Shown: positions 8,444 to 19,235, counted from the stretch's first letter. The stretch: DNA of 45,548 nucleotides from Aequorivita vitellina (GCF_022008365.1 NZ_JAIRBA010000031.1:1-45548); one strand, 5' to 3'. Made by a program: numbers and translations. Notes: generated by a model from the sequence alone, not told the origin.

Positions 8444-9319
8444 CTAAAACTTTTCAACAAAGGCGTCAATTTTAGATTGCAAACCCTCGCTAACTCCCAC
8501 TAACGGAAGCCGTACGGTATCGCCGCAAACACCTAATTTCTTGAAAACTGCCTTAATTCCGGCCGGATTTCCTTCGGCAAAAATATAATCAATCGCCGGG
8601 GCAATTTTATGGTGAATTTTATAGGCTTCATCTACTTTTTTCTCCAAACCTAGTTTTACCATTTGTGAGAATTCCTTCGGGAAACCTTCGCCAATAACCG
8701 AAATTACGCCTGCACCTCCAGCAAGCACCATCGGCAATGTAATCATATCGTCACCCGAAATTATTAAGAAATCTTTTGGGCAACCAGCAATTAACTTCAT
8801 TGCTTGCACAATATCGCCCGCCGCCTCTTTTATTGCCACAATTTTTTCGAAATCGTTTGCTAATCTAATCACTGTTTCAGGCAACATATTTGAAGCCGTT
8901 CTCCCCGGAACATTATACAAAATAACAGGTAACGGAGCCGCTTTTGCAATGGCTGCAAAATGTTGGTAAATTCCTTCTTGTGTAGGTTTGTTGTAATATG
9001 GCGAAACCGAAAGAATAGCCGTGAAAGCTGATAAATCGCGGGTTTTCATTTCTTCAATAACTTCTTGCGTATTATTGCCACCAATACCTAAAACCAAGGG
9101 CAAACGTCCGTTATTTGCCGTAATTACCGTATCGATAACAACTTGCTTTTCTTCTTTTGAAAGCGTTGCGTTTTCGGCGGTGGTGCCTAAAACTACCAAG
9201 TAATTAATTCCGTTTTCAATATTGAAATTCACCACATTTTTAAGCCCATCCACATCTACTGAAAAGTCGCTTTTAAATGGGGTGATGAGCGCTACGCCCG
9301 TTCCAATTAATTCTTTCAT
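8444..9319 (-). CDS. dapA: 4-hydroxy-tetrahydrodipicolinate synthase
   Basis: DapA condenses pyruvate with aspartate semialdehyde, the first committed step to diaminopimelate and lysine. The 291-aa TIM barrel shows the whole active site: GTTAE (45-49, the Thr pair), Y109, Y135 and R140 in LYNVPGRT, and Schiff-base K164 in AIKEAAGD. The glycine-rich GGAGVISV follows. It lies 22 bp after the DUF6913 gene and is probably cotranscribed from the promoter at 9880-9887. dapF in the same window acts later in the same pathway, and the product feeds peptidoglycan crosslinks. Confidence 0.96.
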   Translation of the reverse strand: MKELIGTGVALITPFKSDFSVDVDGLKNVVNFNIENGINYLVVLGTTAENATLSKEEKQVVIDTVITANNGRLPLVLGIGGNNTQEVIEEMKTRDLSAFTAILSVSPYYNKPTQEGIYQHFAAIAKAAPLPVILYNVPGRTASNMLPETVIRLANDFEKIVAIKEAAGDIVQAMKLIAGCPKDFLIISGDDMITLPMVLAGGAGVISVIGEGFPKEFSQMVKLGLEKKVDEAYKIHHKIAPAIDYIFAEGNPAGIKAVFKKLGVCGDTVRLPLVGVSEGLQSKIDAFVEKF

Positions 9320-9341
9320 AACAATCTATATTTTTTTAATT

Positions 9342-9857
9342 TCAAATCTTTTTAAAGATTTTCAAATATTTTATCACTTCACTTTTAAAATCATCTAGTT
9401 TTAGAGGCGCCACGGCTAAAAGCAAATCGTATAATCGTTCGTCAGCACCTTTAAAACCAATGGTAAATTTTGCTTTGCTCTGTACAACCATTGCACTTAA
9501 ATACTCGTGTTTACCTGGGTAAAAACCTATTAAAACATCAAAAGGCAATTCTAAAAATTCTAATGCATTCTGACTTTTAATTTCACCGCGCCACGTAAAT
9601 TCTTTGTTGGTTATTTGGTTTTGTCGTAGCGAAGGTAACTTCTTCCGCGTTTCAATAAAGCTGAAAATTTTTACGTCTTTTGGTTGTAATCCGAGCGCTG
9701 CTCCAAATTCATACAGTTTTTCAAAATCGTTAAAAAAAGCTTCATCTACCACAAATCCCAAACTTTTTAAAGGCTCGTTTCGCTTCGAAAAATCCCGCTT
9801 CGACAGGTTTTTATCGATATGTTTTTTTAGTGATTTTTGTTTTACTTTCTTCAACAT
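9342..9857 (-). CDS. DUF6913 family protein, function unknown
   Basis: A 171-aa soluble protein with a very basic N-terminus (MLKKVKQKSLKKHIDKNLSKR), followed by an alpha/beta segment including LGFVVDEAFFNDFEKL, VKIFSFIETR, LPFDVLIGFYPG and FTIGFKGADERLYDLLLA. I recognise it as the small Bacteroidota family DUF6913, usually found beside dapA or ligA in Flavobacteriaceae. No catalytic motif is evident. The basic N-terminus could contact nucleic acid or the membrane surface, which is speculation. It has its own TATTTTTG promoter box and reads straight into dapA. Confidence 0.72.
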   Translation of the reverse strand: MLKKVKQKSLKKHIDKNLSKRDFSKRNEPLKSLGFVVDEAFFNDFEKLYEFGAALGLQPKDVKIFSFIETRKKLPSLRQNQITNKEFTWRGEIKSQNALEFLELPFDVLIGFYPGKHEYLSAMVVQSKAKFTIGFKGADERLYDLLLAVAPLKLDDFKSEVIKYLKIFKKI

Positions 9858-9879
9858 AAAATGGGCAATGCTTGAGTGG

Positions 9880-9887
9880 CAAAAATA
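9880..9887 (-). promoter_or_regulatory. -7 box for the DUF6913-dapA unit
   Basis: The minus strand reads TATTTTTG, a consensus -7 box 22 bp before the ATG at 9857. A good -33 at 19-20 bp is not apparent. Confidence 0.55.
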
Positions 9888-9912
9888 GTTTTTTTCAATG
9901 CTATTTCTATTT

Positions 9913-11964
<2,052 letters not shown>

Positions 11965-12555
11965 TTACGCTCTATCCTCATTCAGCCATTTGGGAACATC
12001 TGGGCGTTTAAATTCATTCATTTTCTTTAAAAGATTCACGGGATTGGTATCTACCAAAAGCAAACTGTAATTATCCATAGAAAGAAAGCCTTTGCGCACC
12101 ATGGTTTCGAGCATTTTAATAAGATCGTTGTAAAACCCGTTAATATTCAACAGACCGATTGGTTTTTGATGCAGCCCTAATTGAAGCCAAGTTATTATTT
12201 CAAAAAGTTCTTCCAAAGTACCCATGCCGCCCGGAAGTGCGATAAAACCGTCGCTTTCTTCTTGCATTTTCAGTTTACGTTCGTGCATGTTTTCAGTTGT
12301 AATTAATTCGGTAAGGCCCAAATGAACAACTTCTTTCTTCTTTAAAAAATTAGGAATTATCCCAATAACCTTTCCTTTGTTCTCCAAAACACTTTTGGCA
12401 ATAACGCCCATCACGCCAATCTTCGCGGCGCCATAAACTAAAGTAATGTTGCGTTTAGCGAAAATCTGTCCTAAATTCTTTGCAGCATCAGAAATAGCCA
12501 AATCGTTGCCATCACTGCTCCCGCAAAAAATGCATATTTTTTCAAGTTTATTCAT
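11965..12555 (-). CDS. LOG-family (TIGR00730) protein, putative cytokinin riboside 5'-monophosphate phosphoribohydrolase
   Basis: LOG-family enzymes cleave ribose 5-phosphate from nucleotide monophosphates; many bacterial members also resemble the nucleotide hydrolase PpnN or lysine-decarboxylase-like proteins. The signature PGGMGTLEE is intact, as is the N-terminal ICIFCGSSDGND. The phosphate-binding segment reads VYGAAKIGVMG, with Ala-Ala where most members have Gly-Gly. The ATG at 12555 (196 aa) matches family length; an in-frame ATG at 12603 would add an unconserved 16-residue Ser/Thr/Asn-rich leader. It lies downstream of prmC in the same direction and is followed by a hairpin terminator. 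The physiological substrate cannot be read from sequence. Confidence 0.88.
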   Translation of the reverse strand: MNKLEKICIFCGSSDGNDLAISDAAKNLGQIFAKRNITLVYGAAKIGVMGVIAKSVLENKGKVIGIIPNFLKKKEVVHLGLTELITTENMHERKLKMQEESDGFIALPGGMGTLEELFEIITWLQLGLHQKPIGLLNINGFYNDLIKMLETMVRKGFLSMDNYSLLLVDTNPVNLLKKMNEFKRPDVPKWLNEDRA

Positions 12556-12625
12556 ATTTCCTGTTCTAGTGGAACTTTGCGTATTTGGCTTATTCTTCAC
12601 CATAAAAACACAGAGAACACGGCGG

Positions 12626-13483
12626 TTATAAATTACATTTTACCATTCGGTCTTTTCCAAAAATGTCTTTTTTTACTTCAATATTTCTGAAACCTTCACT
12701 CGTTAAAAGCGCAGATAATTCTTCACTAAGGTACTCATTAATCTCGAAAAAAAGTTTTCCATCGGGTTTTAAATGACTTTTTGCCAACGTAGAAATTGCT
12801 CGGTAAAACAGCAACGGATCGACATCTTTAACGTACAAAGCCGTGTTTGGCTCATATTTTAAAACGTTTTGCTGCATCTTTTCCATTTCCAATTCGCGCA
12901 CATAGGGCGGATTTGAAACAATTATATTATATTGCGTCGGAAGGGTTTCAGCCTTTAAAATGTCTGTTTGAAAAAAAGTTACTTCAGCAGAATTTAGTTT
13001 GGCATTTTCCCGCGCAATTTGTAAAGCCTCCTCTGAAATATCCAAAGCAGCAACTTCAGCGTTTTGAAGATTTTTGGCAAGTGAAATAGCAATGCAACCA
13101 CTCCCGGTTCCAATATCTAAAATAGTATTGAAGTTTGAGATTTGAGTAGGGAGAGCTTTTTCAGATAATATCCATTCAACCAACTCCTCGGTTTCGGGAC
13201 GCGGAATTAGAGTGTGTTTATTCACTTTAAAAGGAAGACCGTAAAATTCAGTTTCACCTATTATATATTGAATGGGTTCGTGTTTTTTAAGCCGAAGTAG
13301 CGCCTTTTCAAATTTTTCTGAATCTTTTTCAGTTACTTCAACTTTGGGGTCGAGTGCAATTTGCAATCGGGTGAATCCTAAGTATTTTTCAGAAAGTATA
13401 TTAAAAAACGACTGTATTTCTTCCGAAGGATAAATTCCTGAAAGTTGGTTTTTAAAATGTTCCTTTTGTTCTAAAATTTTCAA
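12626..13483 (-). CDS. prmC: Peptide chain release factor N5-glutamine methyltransferase PrmC
   Basis: PrmC methylates the Gln of the GGQ motif in release factors RF1 and RF2, raising termination efficiency. The N-terminal helical domain (SEEIQSFFNIL, FTRLQIALDP) is followed by the SAM-binding motif LDIGTGSGCIAIS and the catalytic NPPY in IIVSNPPYVRE. The open frame extends upstream to a TTG at 13531, but that extension (IWDSISISFEYK) is not family-like. A second TTG at 13483 begins MKILEQKEHFKNQLSGIYP, which aligns with the usual start and gives 285 aa, so I favour it. No in-frame ATG is present near either position. The gene after it (LOG family) is probably cotranscribed. Confidence 0.9.
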   Translation of the reverse strand: MKILEQKEHFKNQLSGIYPSEEIQSFFNILSEKYLGFTRLQIALDPKVEVTEKDSEKFEKALLRLKKHEPIQYIIGETEFYGLPFKVNKHTLIPRPETEELVEWILSEKALPTQISNFNTILDIGTGSGCIAISLAKNLQNAEVAALDISEEALQIARENAKLNSAEVTFFQTDILKAETLPTQYNIIVSNPPYVRELEMEKMQQNVLKYEPNTALYVKDVDPLLFYRAISTLAKSHLKPDGKLFFEINEYLSEELSALLTSEGFRNIEVKKDIFGKDRMVKCNL

Positions 13484-13574
13484 GTGATCGTGTTTATATT
13501 CAAATGAAATTGAAATTGAATCCCAAATCAACGTTTGAAATTTTGGATTTTGTTATTTGAGGTTTATTTGAAAT

Positions 13575-14060
13575 TTACAAATGTTTAACCATATGCACGG
13601 GACACGAATAATGACCCGTATCGCCCAGTGCACCGGCAATATATTCAAAGCCCGATTGTTTGTAAAGTTTTTGGGCGTGCGTCATATATTCCATGGTTTC
13701 AAGGTATATTTTTTCATATTCAAATTCGCGTGCTTTTGCCAAACAAAATTCCATCATTTGCGCGCCAAGACCTGTGCCACGGGCTTCGGTAAGAAAATAC
13801 ATTTTTTGAAGTTCGCAGACATTACCTTCATAATTGTCTAATTGGGCAATGCCCGCACCGCCAATAATTTTATTGTTTGCTTCAACTACAAAATAAGCCG
13901 CTTTTGGTTTTTGGTAGGTTTCAAACATACAATCTAACGCGGCATCTGCATAAGCCGTACCCACTTTTGGCACATTAAAATCTATTAAAACACTGCGTAT
14001 TACTTTGGCGATTTGCGGATTGTCTTTCTTTTCAATAAGACGAATAAATGGTGCACTCAT
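13575..14060 (-). CDS. GNAT family N-acetyltransferase
   Basis: A 161-aa GNAT fold protein. The acetyl-CoA-binding motif A is ARGTGLGAQMMEFCLAKA (about 93-110), preceded by the strand ELQKMYFLTEA and followed by the Tyr-containing motif B region AQKLYKQSGFEYIAG. It is a stand-alone acetyltransferase whose substrate (small molecule, amino group or protein N-terminus) is not predictable. The last residues (YSCPVHMVKHL) are typical of flavobacterial homologs. It is divergent from ribD, with only 28 bp between the two start codons, so their promoters must overlap the neighbouring coding ends. Confidence 0.87.
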   Translation of the reverse strand: MSAPFIRLIEKKDNPQIAKVIRSVLIDFNVPKVGTAYADAALDCMFETYQKPKAAYFVVEANNKIIGGAGIAQLDNYEGNVCELQKMYFLTEARGTGLGAQMMEFCLAKAREFEYEKIYLETMEYMTHAQKLYKQSGFEYIAGALGDTGHYSCPVHMVKHL

Positions 14061-14076
14061 TCTAATTAAAACCTTG

Positions 14077-14084
14077 TATTTTTA
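14077..14084 (+). promoter_or_regulatory. Candidate -7 box for ribD
   Basis: TATTTTTA differs from TAnnTTTG only in the last base and lies 5 bp before the proposed GTG start of ribD, implying little or no 5' leader. It sits in the 28-bp gap between divergent start codons. Confidence 0.35.
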
Positions 14085-14088
14085 CGCG

Positions 14089-15138
14089 GTGAAGATACAC
14101 GAAAAATATATTACCCGCTGCATTCAACTGGCTAAAAACGGACTGGGAACCACCTATCCAAATCCGTTAGTTGGCAGCGTCATTGTTCATAAAAATGAAA
14201 TTATTGGCGAAGGTTGGCACTACAAAGCTGGGCAACCGCACGCCGAAGTAAATGCTATTTCCAGCGTAAGCAACACCAAGGTTTTAAAGGAAGCAACCAT
14301 TTATGTGAGCTTGGAACCGTGCAGCCATTTTGGCAAAACACCGCCCTGTGCAAATTTGATAATTGACACCGGAATTAAAAAAGTGGTTCTAGGTAGTTTA
14401 GATCCAAATCCACAAGTAGCTGGTCGGGGAATAAAAAGATTAATGGAAGCCGGCTGCCAAGTAATCGTGGGCGTTTTAGAAAACGAATGCAACCAATTAA
14501 ACAAACGGTTTTTTACATTTTATCAAAAAAAACGGCCTTATATTTTCTTGAAATGGGCGCAGACTGCAGACGGTTTTATCGCTCCCAAAAGCGAAACCCG
14601 CAACGAGACCAAACCTGTGTGGATTACAAATGAATTTTCACGACAATTAGTGCATAAAATGCGAGCCGAAGAGCAAGCTATTTTAGTGGGAACGAACACG
14701 GTTTTGCAGGACAATCCATCGCTTACGGTTCGGGAATGGACGGGTGAAAATCCAACGCGGATTGTTATTGATAAAGAGCTGAAAATTGCGCAAGACTTTT
14801 CAGTTTTTGATACAAGTTCAAAAACGATTGTTTTCACTGAAAAAGAAGGCAAAACTTCGGAAAATATAACTTTTGAGAAAATTGATTTTTCTGAAGAAAT
14901 TCCGAAGCAAATTTGCGAAGCTCTTTTCCGAAGTAATATTCAATCCATTATAATTGAAGGCGGTGCGAAAACGCTTCAAACTTTTATTGATGCCAATCTT
15001 TGGGATGAGGCTTTCGTGTTTTATGGAAACAACACATTTATTGAAGGTGTGAAAGCTCCTGTTTTTAAAGGTGAAATGATTTCCGAAAAAAACATAAAAG
15101 ACGACACTTTCCGAAACTTTAAAAACCCCAACTCTTGA
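14089..15138 (+). CDS. ribD: Bifunctional riboflavin deaminase/reductase RibD
   Basis: RibD deaminates the pyrimidine intermediate of riboflavin synthesis and then reduces its ribosyl side chain. The cytidine-deaminase-like zinc site is complete: H51 and E53 in HAEVNAI, and C78 and C87 in PCSHFGKTPPC. The reductase domain follows from about residue 150 (PYIFLKWAQTADGFIAP, ILVGTNTVLQDNPSLTVR, IIIEGGAKTLQTFID). The open frame extends upstream to 14005, but family alignment begins at KIHEKYITRCIQLA. The GTG at 14089 gives 349 aa and is the likely start; the upstream extension would overlap the divergent GNAT gene. The stop overlaps the next start by 4 bp (TTGA). Confidence 0.94.
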   Translation: MKIHEKYITRCIQLAKNGLGTTYPNPLVGSVIVHKNEIIGEGWHYKAGQPHAEVNAISSVSNTKVLKEATIYVSLEPCSHFGKTPPCANLIIDTGIKKVVLGSLDPNPQVAGRGIKRLMEAGCQVIVGVLENECNQLNKRFFTFYQKKRPYIFLKWAQTADGFIAPKSETRNETKPVWITNEFSRQLVHKMRAEEQAILVGTNTVLQDNPSLTVREWTGENPTRIVIDKELKIAQDFSVFDTSSKTIVFTEKEGKTSENITFEKIDFSEEIPKQICEALFRSNIQSIIIEGGAKTLQTFIDANLWDEAFVFYGNNTFIEGVKAPVFKGEMISEKNIKDDTFRNFKNPNS

Positions 15139-16007
15139 TAGCACTCGCGCTTAGCATCCTCTCTTCCACAATGATTTTTGTGGTTTTTAAACTATTTTCA
15201 AAGTTTAAAATTAACACCCTTCACGGACTTACCTTTAATTATGTAACGGCCTGTTTTTGTGGAATTATTTTTCAAAAAGAAACTGTAGATTTTCTTGCCA
15301 TTCCAAGTTTTAGTTGGTTTCCATTTGCGTTGGTTTTAGGAGCATTGTTTATAATTGTTTTTAATTTAATGGCAATAACCACGCAGCGCAGCGGACTTTC
15401 AGTGGTTTCGGTTGCGACAAAAATGAGCGTTGTAATTCCTATTATTTTTGGCTTAGTTTATTATAACGAAAGTTTGGGGTTTTTAAAAATTACAGGTATT
15501 ATTTTAGCATTAATCGCTGTGTATTTAGCTTCAATAAAAACGAAGGACGGCATAAAAATAAAACGCTCCAATTTCATCTTTCCTATTTTGGTATTTTTAG
15601 GAAGTGGAATAATAGATACCACCGTAAAATATTTGGAAGGAGAATTTATAGCTAAACACGACATCCCTATATTTTCGGCCACTATTTATGCCATGGCCGG
15701 CGTAATTGGATTTGTAATTTTAGCATTCCAAGCGAGTAAAGGGAATTTTAAATTTCAGTTTAAAAATGTGCTTGGCGGCATTGCTTTGGGAATTCCAAAT
15801 TATTTCTCCATCTATTTTTTGGTGCAGGCGCTACGCAGTGGTATTTTTGACAGTTCGGGCGTTTTTACAATCAATAATGTGGCGATTGTAATGTTTTCAA
15901 CTTTAGTGGGCATTTTACTATTTAAAGAAAAATTATTAGTGAAAAACTGGATTGGAATCGGGCTTGCCGTAATTAGCATTATTTTAATTGCCTTTGAAAA
16001 ATTTTAG
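15135..16007 (+). CDS. EamA/DMT superfamily membrane transporter
   Basis: A 290-aa integral membrane protein with about ten hydrophobic segments in two homologous halves, the architecture of EamA-type drug/metabolite transporters. Examples are IALALSILSSTMIFVVFKLF at the start, VVSVATKMSVVIPIIFGLVYYNESL in the middle and VAIVMFSTLVGILLFKEKLL near the end, the last two being the typical motifs of DMT halves. It begins with TTG at 15135, overlapping the ribD stop as TTGA, so it is translationally coupled to ribD. This coupling makes a riboflavin-related substrate worth testing, but nothing in the sequence fixes the substrate. Confidence 0.85.
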   Translation: MIALALSILSSTMIFVVFKLFSKFKINTLHGLTFNYVTACFCGIIFQKETVDFLAIPSFSWFPFALVLGALFIIVFNLMAITTQRSGLSVVSVATKMSVVIPIIFGLVYYNESLGFLKITGIILALIAVYLASIKTKDGIKIKRSNFIFPILVFLGSGIIDTTVKYLEGEFIAKHDIPIFSATIYAMAGVIGFVILAFQASKGNFKFQFKNVLGGIALGIPNYFSIYFLVQALRSGIFDSSGVFTINNVAIVMFSTLVGILLFKEKLLVKNWIGIGLAVISIILIAFEKF

Positions 16008-16033
16008 ATCACTGACCAAAAAAACCTTGTTAT

Positions 16034-16651
16034 TTGGAAATTGAAAAAGACACATATAAAACCATTTTAAAACCTGCAACAGAAGTTCTTTTTAAGGAAA
16101 AGGGAAGCAAATTTTTTGGCTACGCATTTCCTGTAAAATCTGAAGACGATGTAAAAGAACATATTGAAGCGCTTAAAAAACAGCACCACAGTGCGCGACA
16201 TTGGTGCTACGCTTGGCAGTTGGGCAAAAGTTACGAACACTATCGCGCCAACGATGATGGCGAACCGTCAAACAGTGCAGGAATGCCCATTTACGGGCAA
16301 CTCCAATCTTTTGACGTTACAAATATTTTAGTGGTGGTTGTGCGTTATTTTGGCGGTACAAAGTTGGGAGTGGGTGGATTAATTCAGGCGTATAAAACCA
16401 CTGCGCAAATGGCGTTGGAAACCTGCAAGATCGTAAAACGAACTATTGACGAAACATTTCTTTTGAAATTTGAATATCCAGAAATGAATACCGTTATGCA
16501 ACTAATAAAAAATGAAAATCTAAAACTGATAAGCCAAAAAATGGAATTGAATTGCGAATTTGAAATTGCGGTTCGAAAAAAAGATGCCGAACGTATTTAT
16601 CAGTTATTCGAAAACACCTATAAAGTTACCATTAAACCAATTGAAGACTAA
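16034..16651 (+). CDS. YigZ/IMPACT family protein (UPF0029)
   Basis: A 205-aa protein of the YigZ/IMPACT family. The N-terminal UPF0029 domain carries the hallmark segments KGSKFFGYAFPV, HWCYAWQLG, NDDGEPSNSAGMPI and VVVVRYFGGTKLGVGGLIQAY. The C-terminal DUF1949-like half follows (about 135-205). Family members are linked to translation and ribosome-associated functions, but the bacterial role is unsettled. The start is TTG at 16034, with no plausible ATG nearby. It follows the DMT gene by 26 bp and its stop codon abuts the stop of the convergent thioesterase gene with no spacer. Confidence 0.9.
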   Translation: MEIEKDTYKTILKPATEVLFKEKGSKFFGYAFPVKSEDDVKEHIEALKKQHHSARHWCYAWQLGKSYEHYRANDDGEPSNSAGMPIYGQLQSFDVTNILVVVVRYFGGTKLGVGGLIQAYKTTAQMALETCKIVKRTIDETFLLKFEYPEMNTVMQLIKNENLKLISQKMELNCEFEIAVRKKDAERIYQLFENTYKVTIKPIED

Positions 16652-17053
16652 TTACTCTTCTTTTAACTTGTCTATTAAATAGTTAGGTGCTTTCATTAAC
16701 TTTTTAGTAGTACTATTTACAAAAACGAGAATAGTAGTTGCGGTTACCAAAAGTTGTTTGGATTCATTATAAATTTCATATTGAAATTCAATTTTCACCG
16801 ATGGCATTTGCTTTAAAGTTGTCTTTATTGTTAATAAATCATCGTAAAAAGCGGGTTGTTTATAATCAATACTCAAGTGCACTACAGGCAAGTGTACATC
16901 ATTGGCTTCCATCCATTTATAGCTAAAACCAAGCTCTCGCAACCATTCAGTCCTACCTTGTTCTAAATACTGTGCATAGTTGCCATAGTAGACCACACCC
17001 ATTTGGTCGGTTTCACCATAACGCACTCTAATTTGTGTAAAAGTATTCTTCAA
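16652..17053 (-). CDS. Acyl-CoA thioesterase (4-hydroxybenzoyl-CoA thioesterase / YbgC type)
   Basis: A 133-aa single hotdog-fold protein. The active-site signature YGETDQMGVVYYGNYAQYLEQGR (residues 12-34) contains the catalytic Asp (D16) and the QMG-V-YYxNY pattern of the 4HBT/YbgC family, which hydrolyses acyl-CoA or acyl-ACP thioesters. The second conserved strand is LPVVHLSIDYKQPAFYDD. The acyl substrate is not predictable. It stops exactly where the convergent YigZ-family gene stops. Its start faces away from dnaA across a 203-bp region. Confidence 0.9.
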   Translation of the reverse strand: MKNTFTQIRVRYGETDQMGVVYYGNYAQYLEQGRTEWLRELGFSYKWMEANDVHLPVVHLSIDYKQPAFYDDLLTIKTTLKQMPSVKIEFQYEIYNESKQLLVTATTILVFVNSTTKKLMKAPNYLIDKLKEE

Positions 17054-17165
17054 GATTTTGTGCCTTTTAAAGAAAGTTTTTTGTAGTTTTATCGAAAGTC
17101 AAGTATGGCGAAAAAAAACTAATAATTCAACCCCAATGTGGTTTTTTTTATAACTTTTTTGTTCA

Positions 17166-17173
17166 CATATTTG
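17166..17173 (+). promoter_or_regulatory. Candidate dnaA promoter -7 box
   Basis: CATATTTG matches TAnnTTTG at seven of eight positions, with a T-rich -33 (TTTT) 19 bp upstream. It would leave an 80-nt leader before the dnaA ATG. The rest of 17054-17256 is AT-rich; I see no DnaA-box cluster and only one weak TTGTTCACA at 17158. Confidence 0.45.
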
Positions 17174-17256
17174 CATTGTTAATAAATAGCCCGGAAATAC
17201 TCCATCCCCTATTTTTTGGCCACACTTAATTAAACAAAAAAACACGACTTTTAACT

Positions 17257-18684
17257 ATGAGCAGAACTGCGGAATCGGTTTGGAACAATTGTTTGGCTTT
17301 TATCGAAGATAATATTACTTCGCAGGCTTTCAAAACTTGGTTCGAGCCAATAAAAGCGGTAAAGCTAACCGATAATGCATTAAGCATACAGGTGCCGAGC
17401 AAATTTTTTTATGAATGGCTCGAAGAACATTACGTTAAAATTTTAAAGGTTGCCCTCACCAAGGAATTGGGCGCTACAGCCAAATTAGTTTACATTATTA
17501 GAATGGAAAACACCTACGGCAACAAACAACCTTTTACCGAAAAAATACCCAGCGCCAACCGTAGCAACCTTACCTCACAAGAGGTTGACGTACCGCTAAA
17601 AAATAAAAGCCCAGAACTTAAAAATCCGTTTGTAATTCCTGGTATTCGCAATGTAAAAATTGAATCGCAACTAAACCCAAATTATAATTTTGAAAGTTTT
17701 TTAGAAGGCGAATCCAACAGATTGGCCCGCTCGGCAGGATTAGCTGTGGCTAATAAACCCGGTGGCACTTCATTCAACCCCTTGCTTATTTTTGGCGGTG
17801 TTGGACTAGGGAAAACACATTTAGGTCACGCAATTGGCGTTGATATAAAAGATAAATATCCAGAAAAAACCGTACTCTATATTTCTGCCGAAAAGTTTAC
17901 GCAGCAATATATTGAATCTGTAAAAAAGAACAACCGTAACGACTTTATTCACTTCTACCAAATTATAGATGTGTTGATAGTTGACGACATACAATTGCTT
18001 TCTGGAAAAGCGGGAACGCAAGATGTTTTCTTTCATATTTTTAATCATTTACACCAAAACGGGAAACAAGTTATTTTAACCAGCGACAAAGCTCCTGTTG
18101 ACATGATTGATATAGAACAGCGACTGCTTTCACGTTTTAAATGGGGACTCTCTGCTGAATTAAATCATCCAGATTACGACACGCGTGTTGCCATCATTAA
18201 AAACAAACTATATCGCGACGGCGTTGAAATGCCCGATGATATTATAGAGTTTTTGGCGAATAATATTAAAACAAACATACGTGAACTTGAAGGCGCCATC
18301 ATTTCGTTGATTGCGCATTCTTCATTCAATAAAAAGGAAATTACAATTGAACTTGCCCGCAAGATTGTTGACAATTATGTTAAGCACACCAAGCGCGAAG
18401 TTTCTATAGATTATATTCAAAAAGTTGTGAGCGATTATTTCCAAATGGATGTAGATACATTACAGTCTAAAACACGAAAAAGACACATCGTTCAGGCACG
18501 CCAATTAGCGATGTTTTTTGCGAAAAAATTCACCAAAGCATCGCTTGCATCAATTGGTTCGCAAATTGGGCAACGCGATCACGCAACCGTACTTCACGCT
18601 TGCAAAACAGTTGATAATCTTTCGAGTACCGACAAGCAATTCCGCAAATACGTAGAAGATTTAAGCAAAAAATTGACGCTTTAA
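17257..18684 (+). CDS. dnaA: Chromosomal replication initiator DnaA
   Basis: DnaA binds origin 9-mers and melts oriC as an ATP-bound filament. All four domains are visible in 475 aa. Domain I is NCLAFIEDNITSQAFKTWF. A variable linker runs to about residue 140. The AAA+ domain III has Walker A GGVGLGKTHLG (180-190), Walker B VLIVDDIQLL (239-248) and sensor/arginine-finger region QRLLSRFKWGL. Domain IV ends with the DnaA signature QRDHATVLHA. The start MSRTAESVWNNC aligns with homologs. A candidate promoter lies 84 bp upstream. The flanking genes are not typical of an origin region, so the chromosomal origin is not obviously here. Confidence 0.98.
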   Translation: MSRTAESVWNNCLAFIEDNITSQAFKTWFEPIKAVKLTDNALSIQVPSKFFYEWLEEHYVKILKVALTKELGATAKLVYIIRMENTYGNKQPFTEKIPSANRSNLTSQEVDVPLKNKSPELKNPFVIPGIRNVKIESQLNPNYNFESFLEGESNRLARSAGLAVANKPGGTSFNPLLIFGGVGLGKTHLGHAIGVDIKDKYPEKTVLYISAEKFTQQYIESVKKNNRNDFIHFYQIIDVLIVDDIQLLSGKAGTQDVFFHIFNHLHQNGKQVILTSDKAPVDMIDIEQRLLSRFKWGLSAELNHPDYDTRVAIIKNKLYRDGVEMPDDIIEFLANNIKTNIRELEGAIISLIAHSSFNKKEITIELARKIVDNYVKHTKREVSIDYIQKVVSDYFQMDVDTLQSKTRKRHIVQARQLAMFFAKKFTKASLASIGSQIGQRDHATVLHACKTVDNLSSTDKQFRKYVEDLSKKLTL

Positions 18685-18768
18685 ATTAAGTTGGCAGTAA
18701 TCTGTTGGAGCATGTTGCAATATAGCTCCTTAATGATGCTAACCTTCTAAACTTACAGAAAATTGGTT

Positions 18769-19224
18769 ATGAAAAAACACAAAATCCTTATGGTCTGCCT
18801 TGGCAATATTTGCCGTTCGCCTTTGGCTGAAGGCATTTTAAAATCTAAGGTAGATTCATCAAAAGTTTACGTAGATTCAGCTGGGACAGGGCATTGGCAC
18901 GTGGGTGATGAACCCGACAAACGAAGTATTGCCGTTGGCAAAAAATACAATATAGATATAACACAACAACGCGGAAGACAGTTTAGCACCAGCGATTTTG
19001 AAAATTTCGATGAAATTTATGTGATGGACAATAGCAACAAAGAAAACGTTTTGGCACTGGCCGAAAATGATTCACATAAAGAAAAAGTGAAGCTAATTCT
19101 CGATGAAATCTTCCCCAATGAAAATGTAGATGTTCCCGACCCCTATTTTGGCGGAGACGCTGGGTTTGAAAATGTGTATAAAATGCTCGATGAGGCTTGC
19201 GAGCAAATAGCACAAAGGTTTTAA
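18769..19224 (+). CDS. Low-molecular-weight protein-tyrosine phosphatase
   Basis: A 151-aa cytoplasmic phosphatase. The P-loop CLGNICRS spans residues 10-17 (C10-x5-R16), with the nucleophilic Cys and phosphate-binding Arg in place. The general-acid Asp is in VPDPYFGG (about residue 124). KYNIDITQQRGRQ is the usual family helix. The ATG at 18769 (MKKHKILMVC) is preferred over an upstream TTG. In Gram-negatives these enzymes often dephosphorylate tyrosine kinases for polysaccharide export or act on small aryl phosphates; no kinase partner lies nearby. It sits 84 bp after dnaA without a recognisable promoter or terminator between. Confidence 0.93.
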   Translation: MKKHKILMVCLGNICRSPLAEGILKSKVDSSKVYVDSAGTGHWHVGDEPDKRSIAVGKKYNIDITQQRGRQFSTSDFENFDEIYVMDNSNKENVLALAENDSHKEKVKLILDEIFPNENVDVPDPYFGGDAGFENVYKMLDEACEQIAQRF

Positions 19225-19235
19225 CCAATTTTACG

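Noticed and set aside
17054-17256. Chromosomal origin next to dnaA
   Set aside because: Only one weak 9-mer (TTGTTCACA at 17158) is visible, with no DnaA-box cluster and no origin-typical neighbours.
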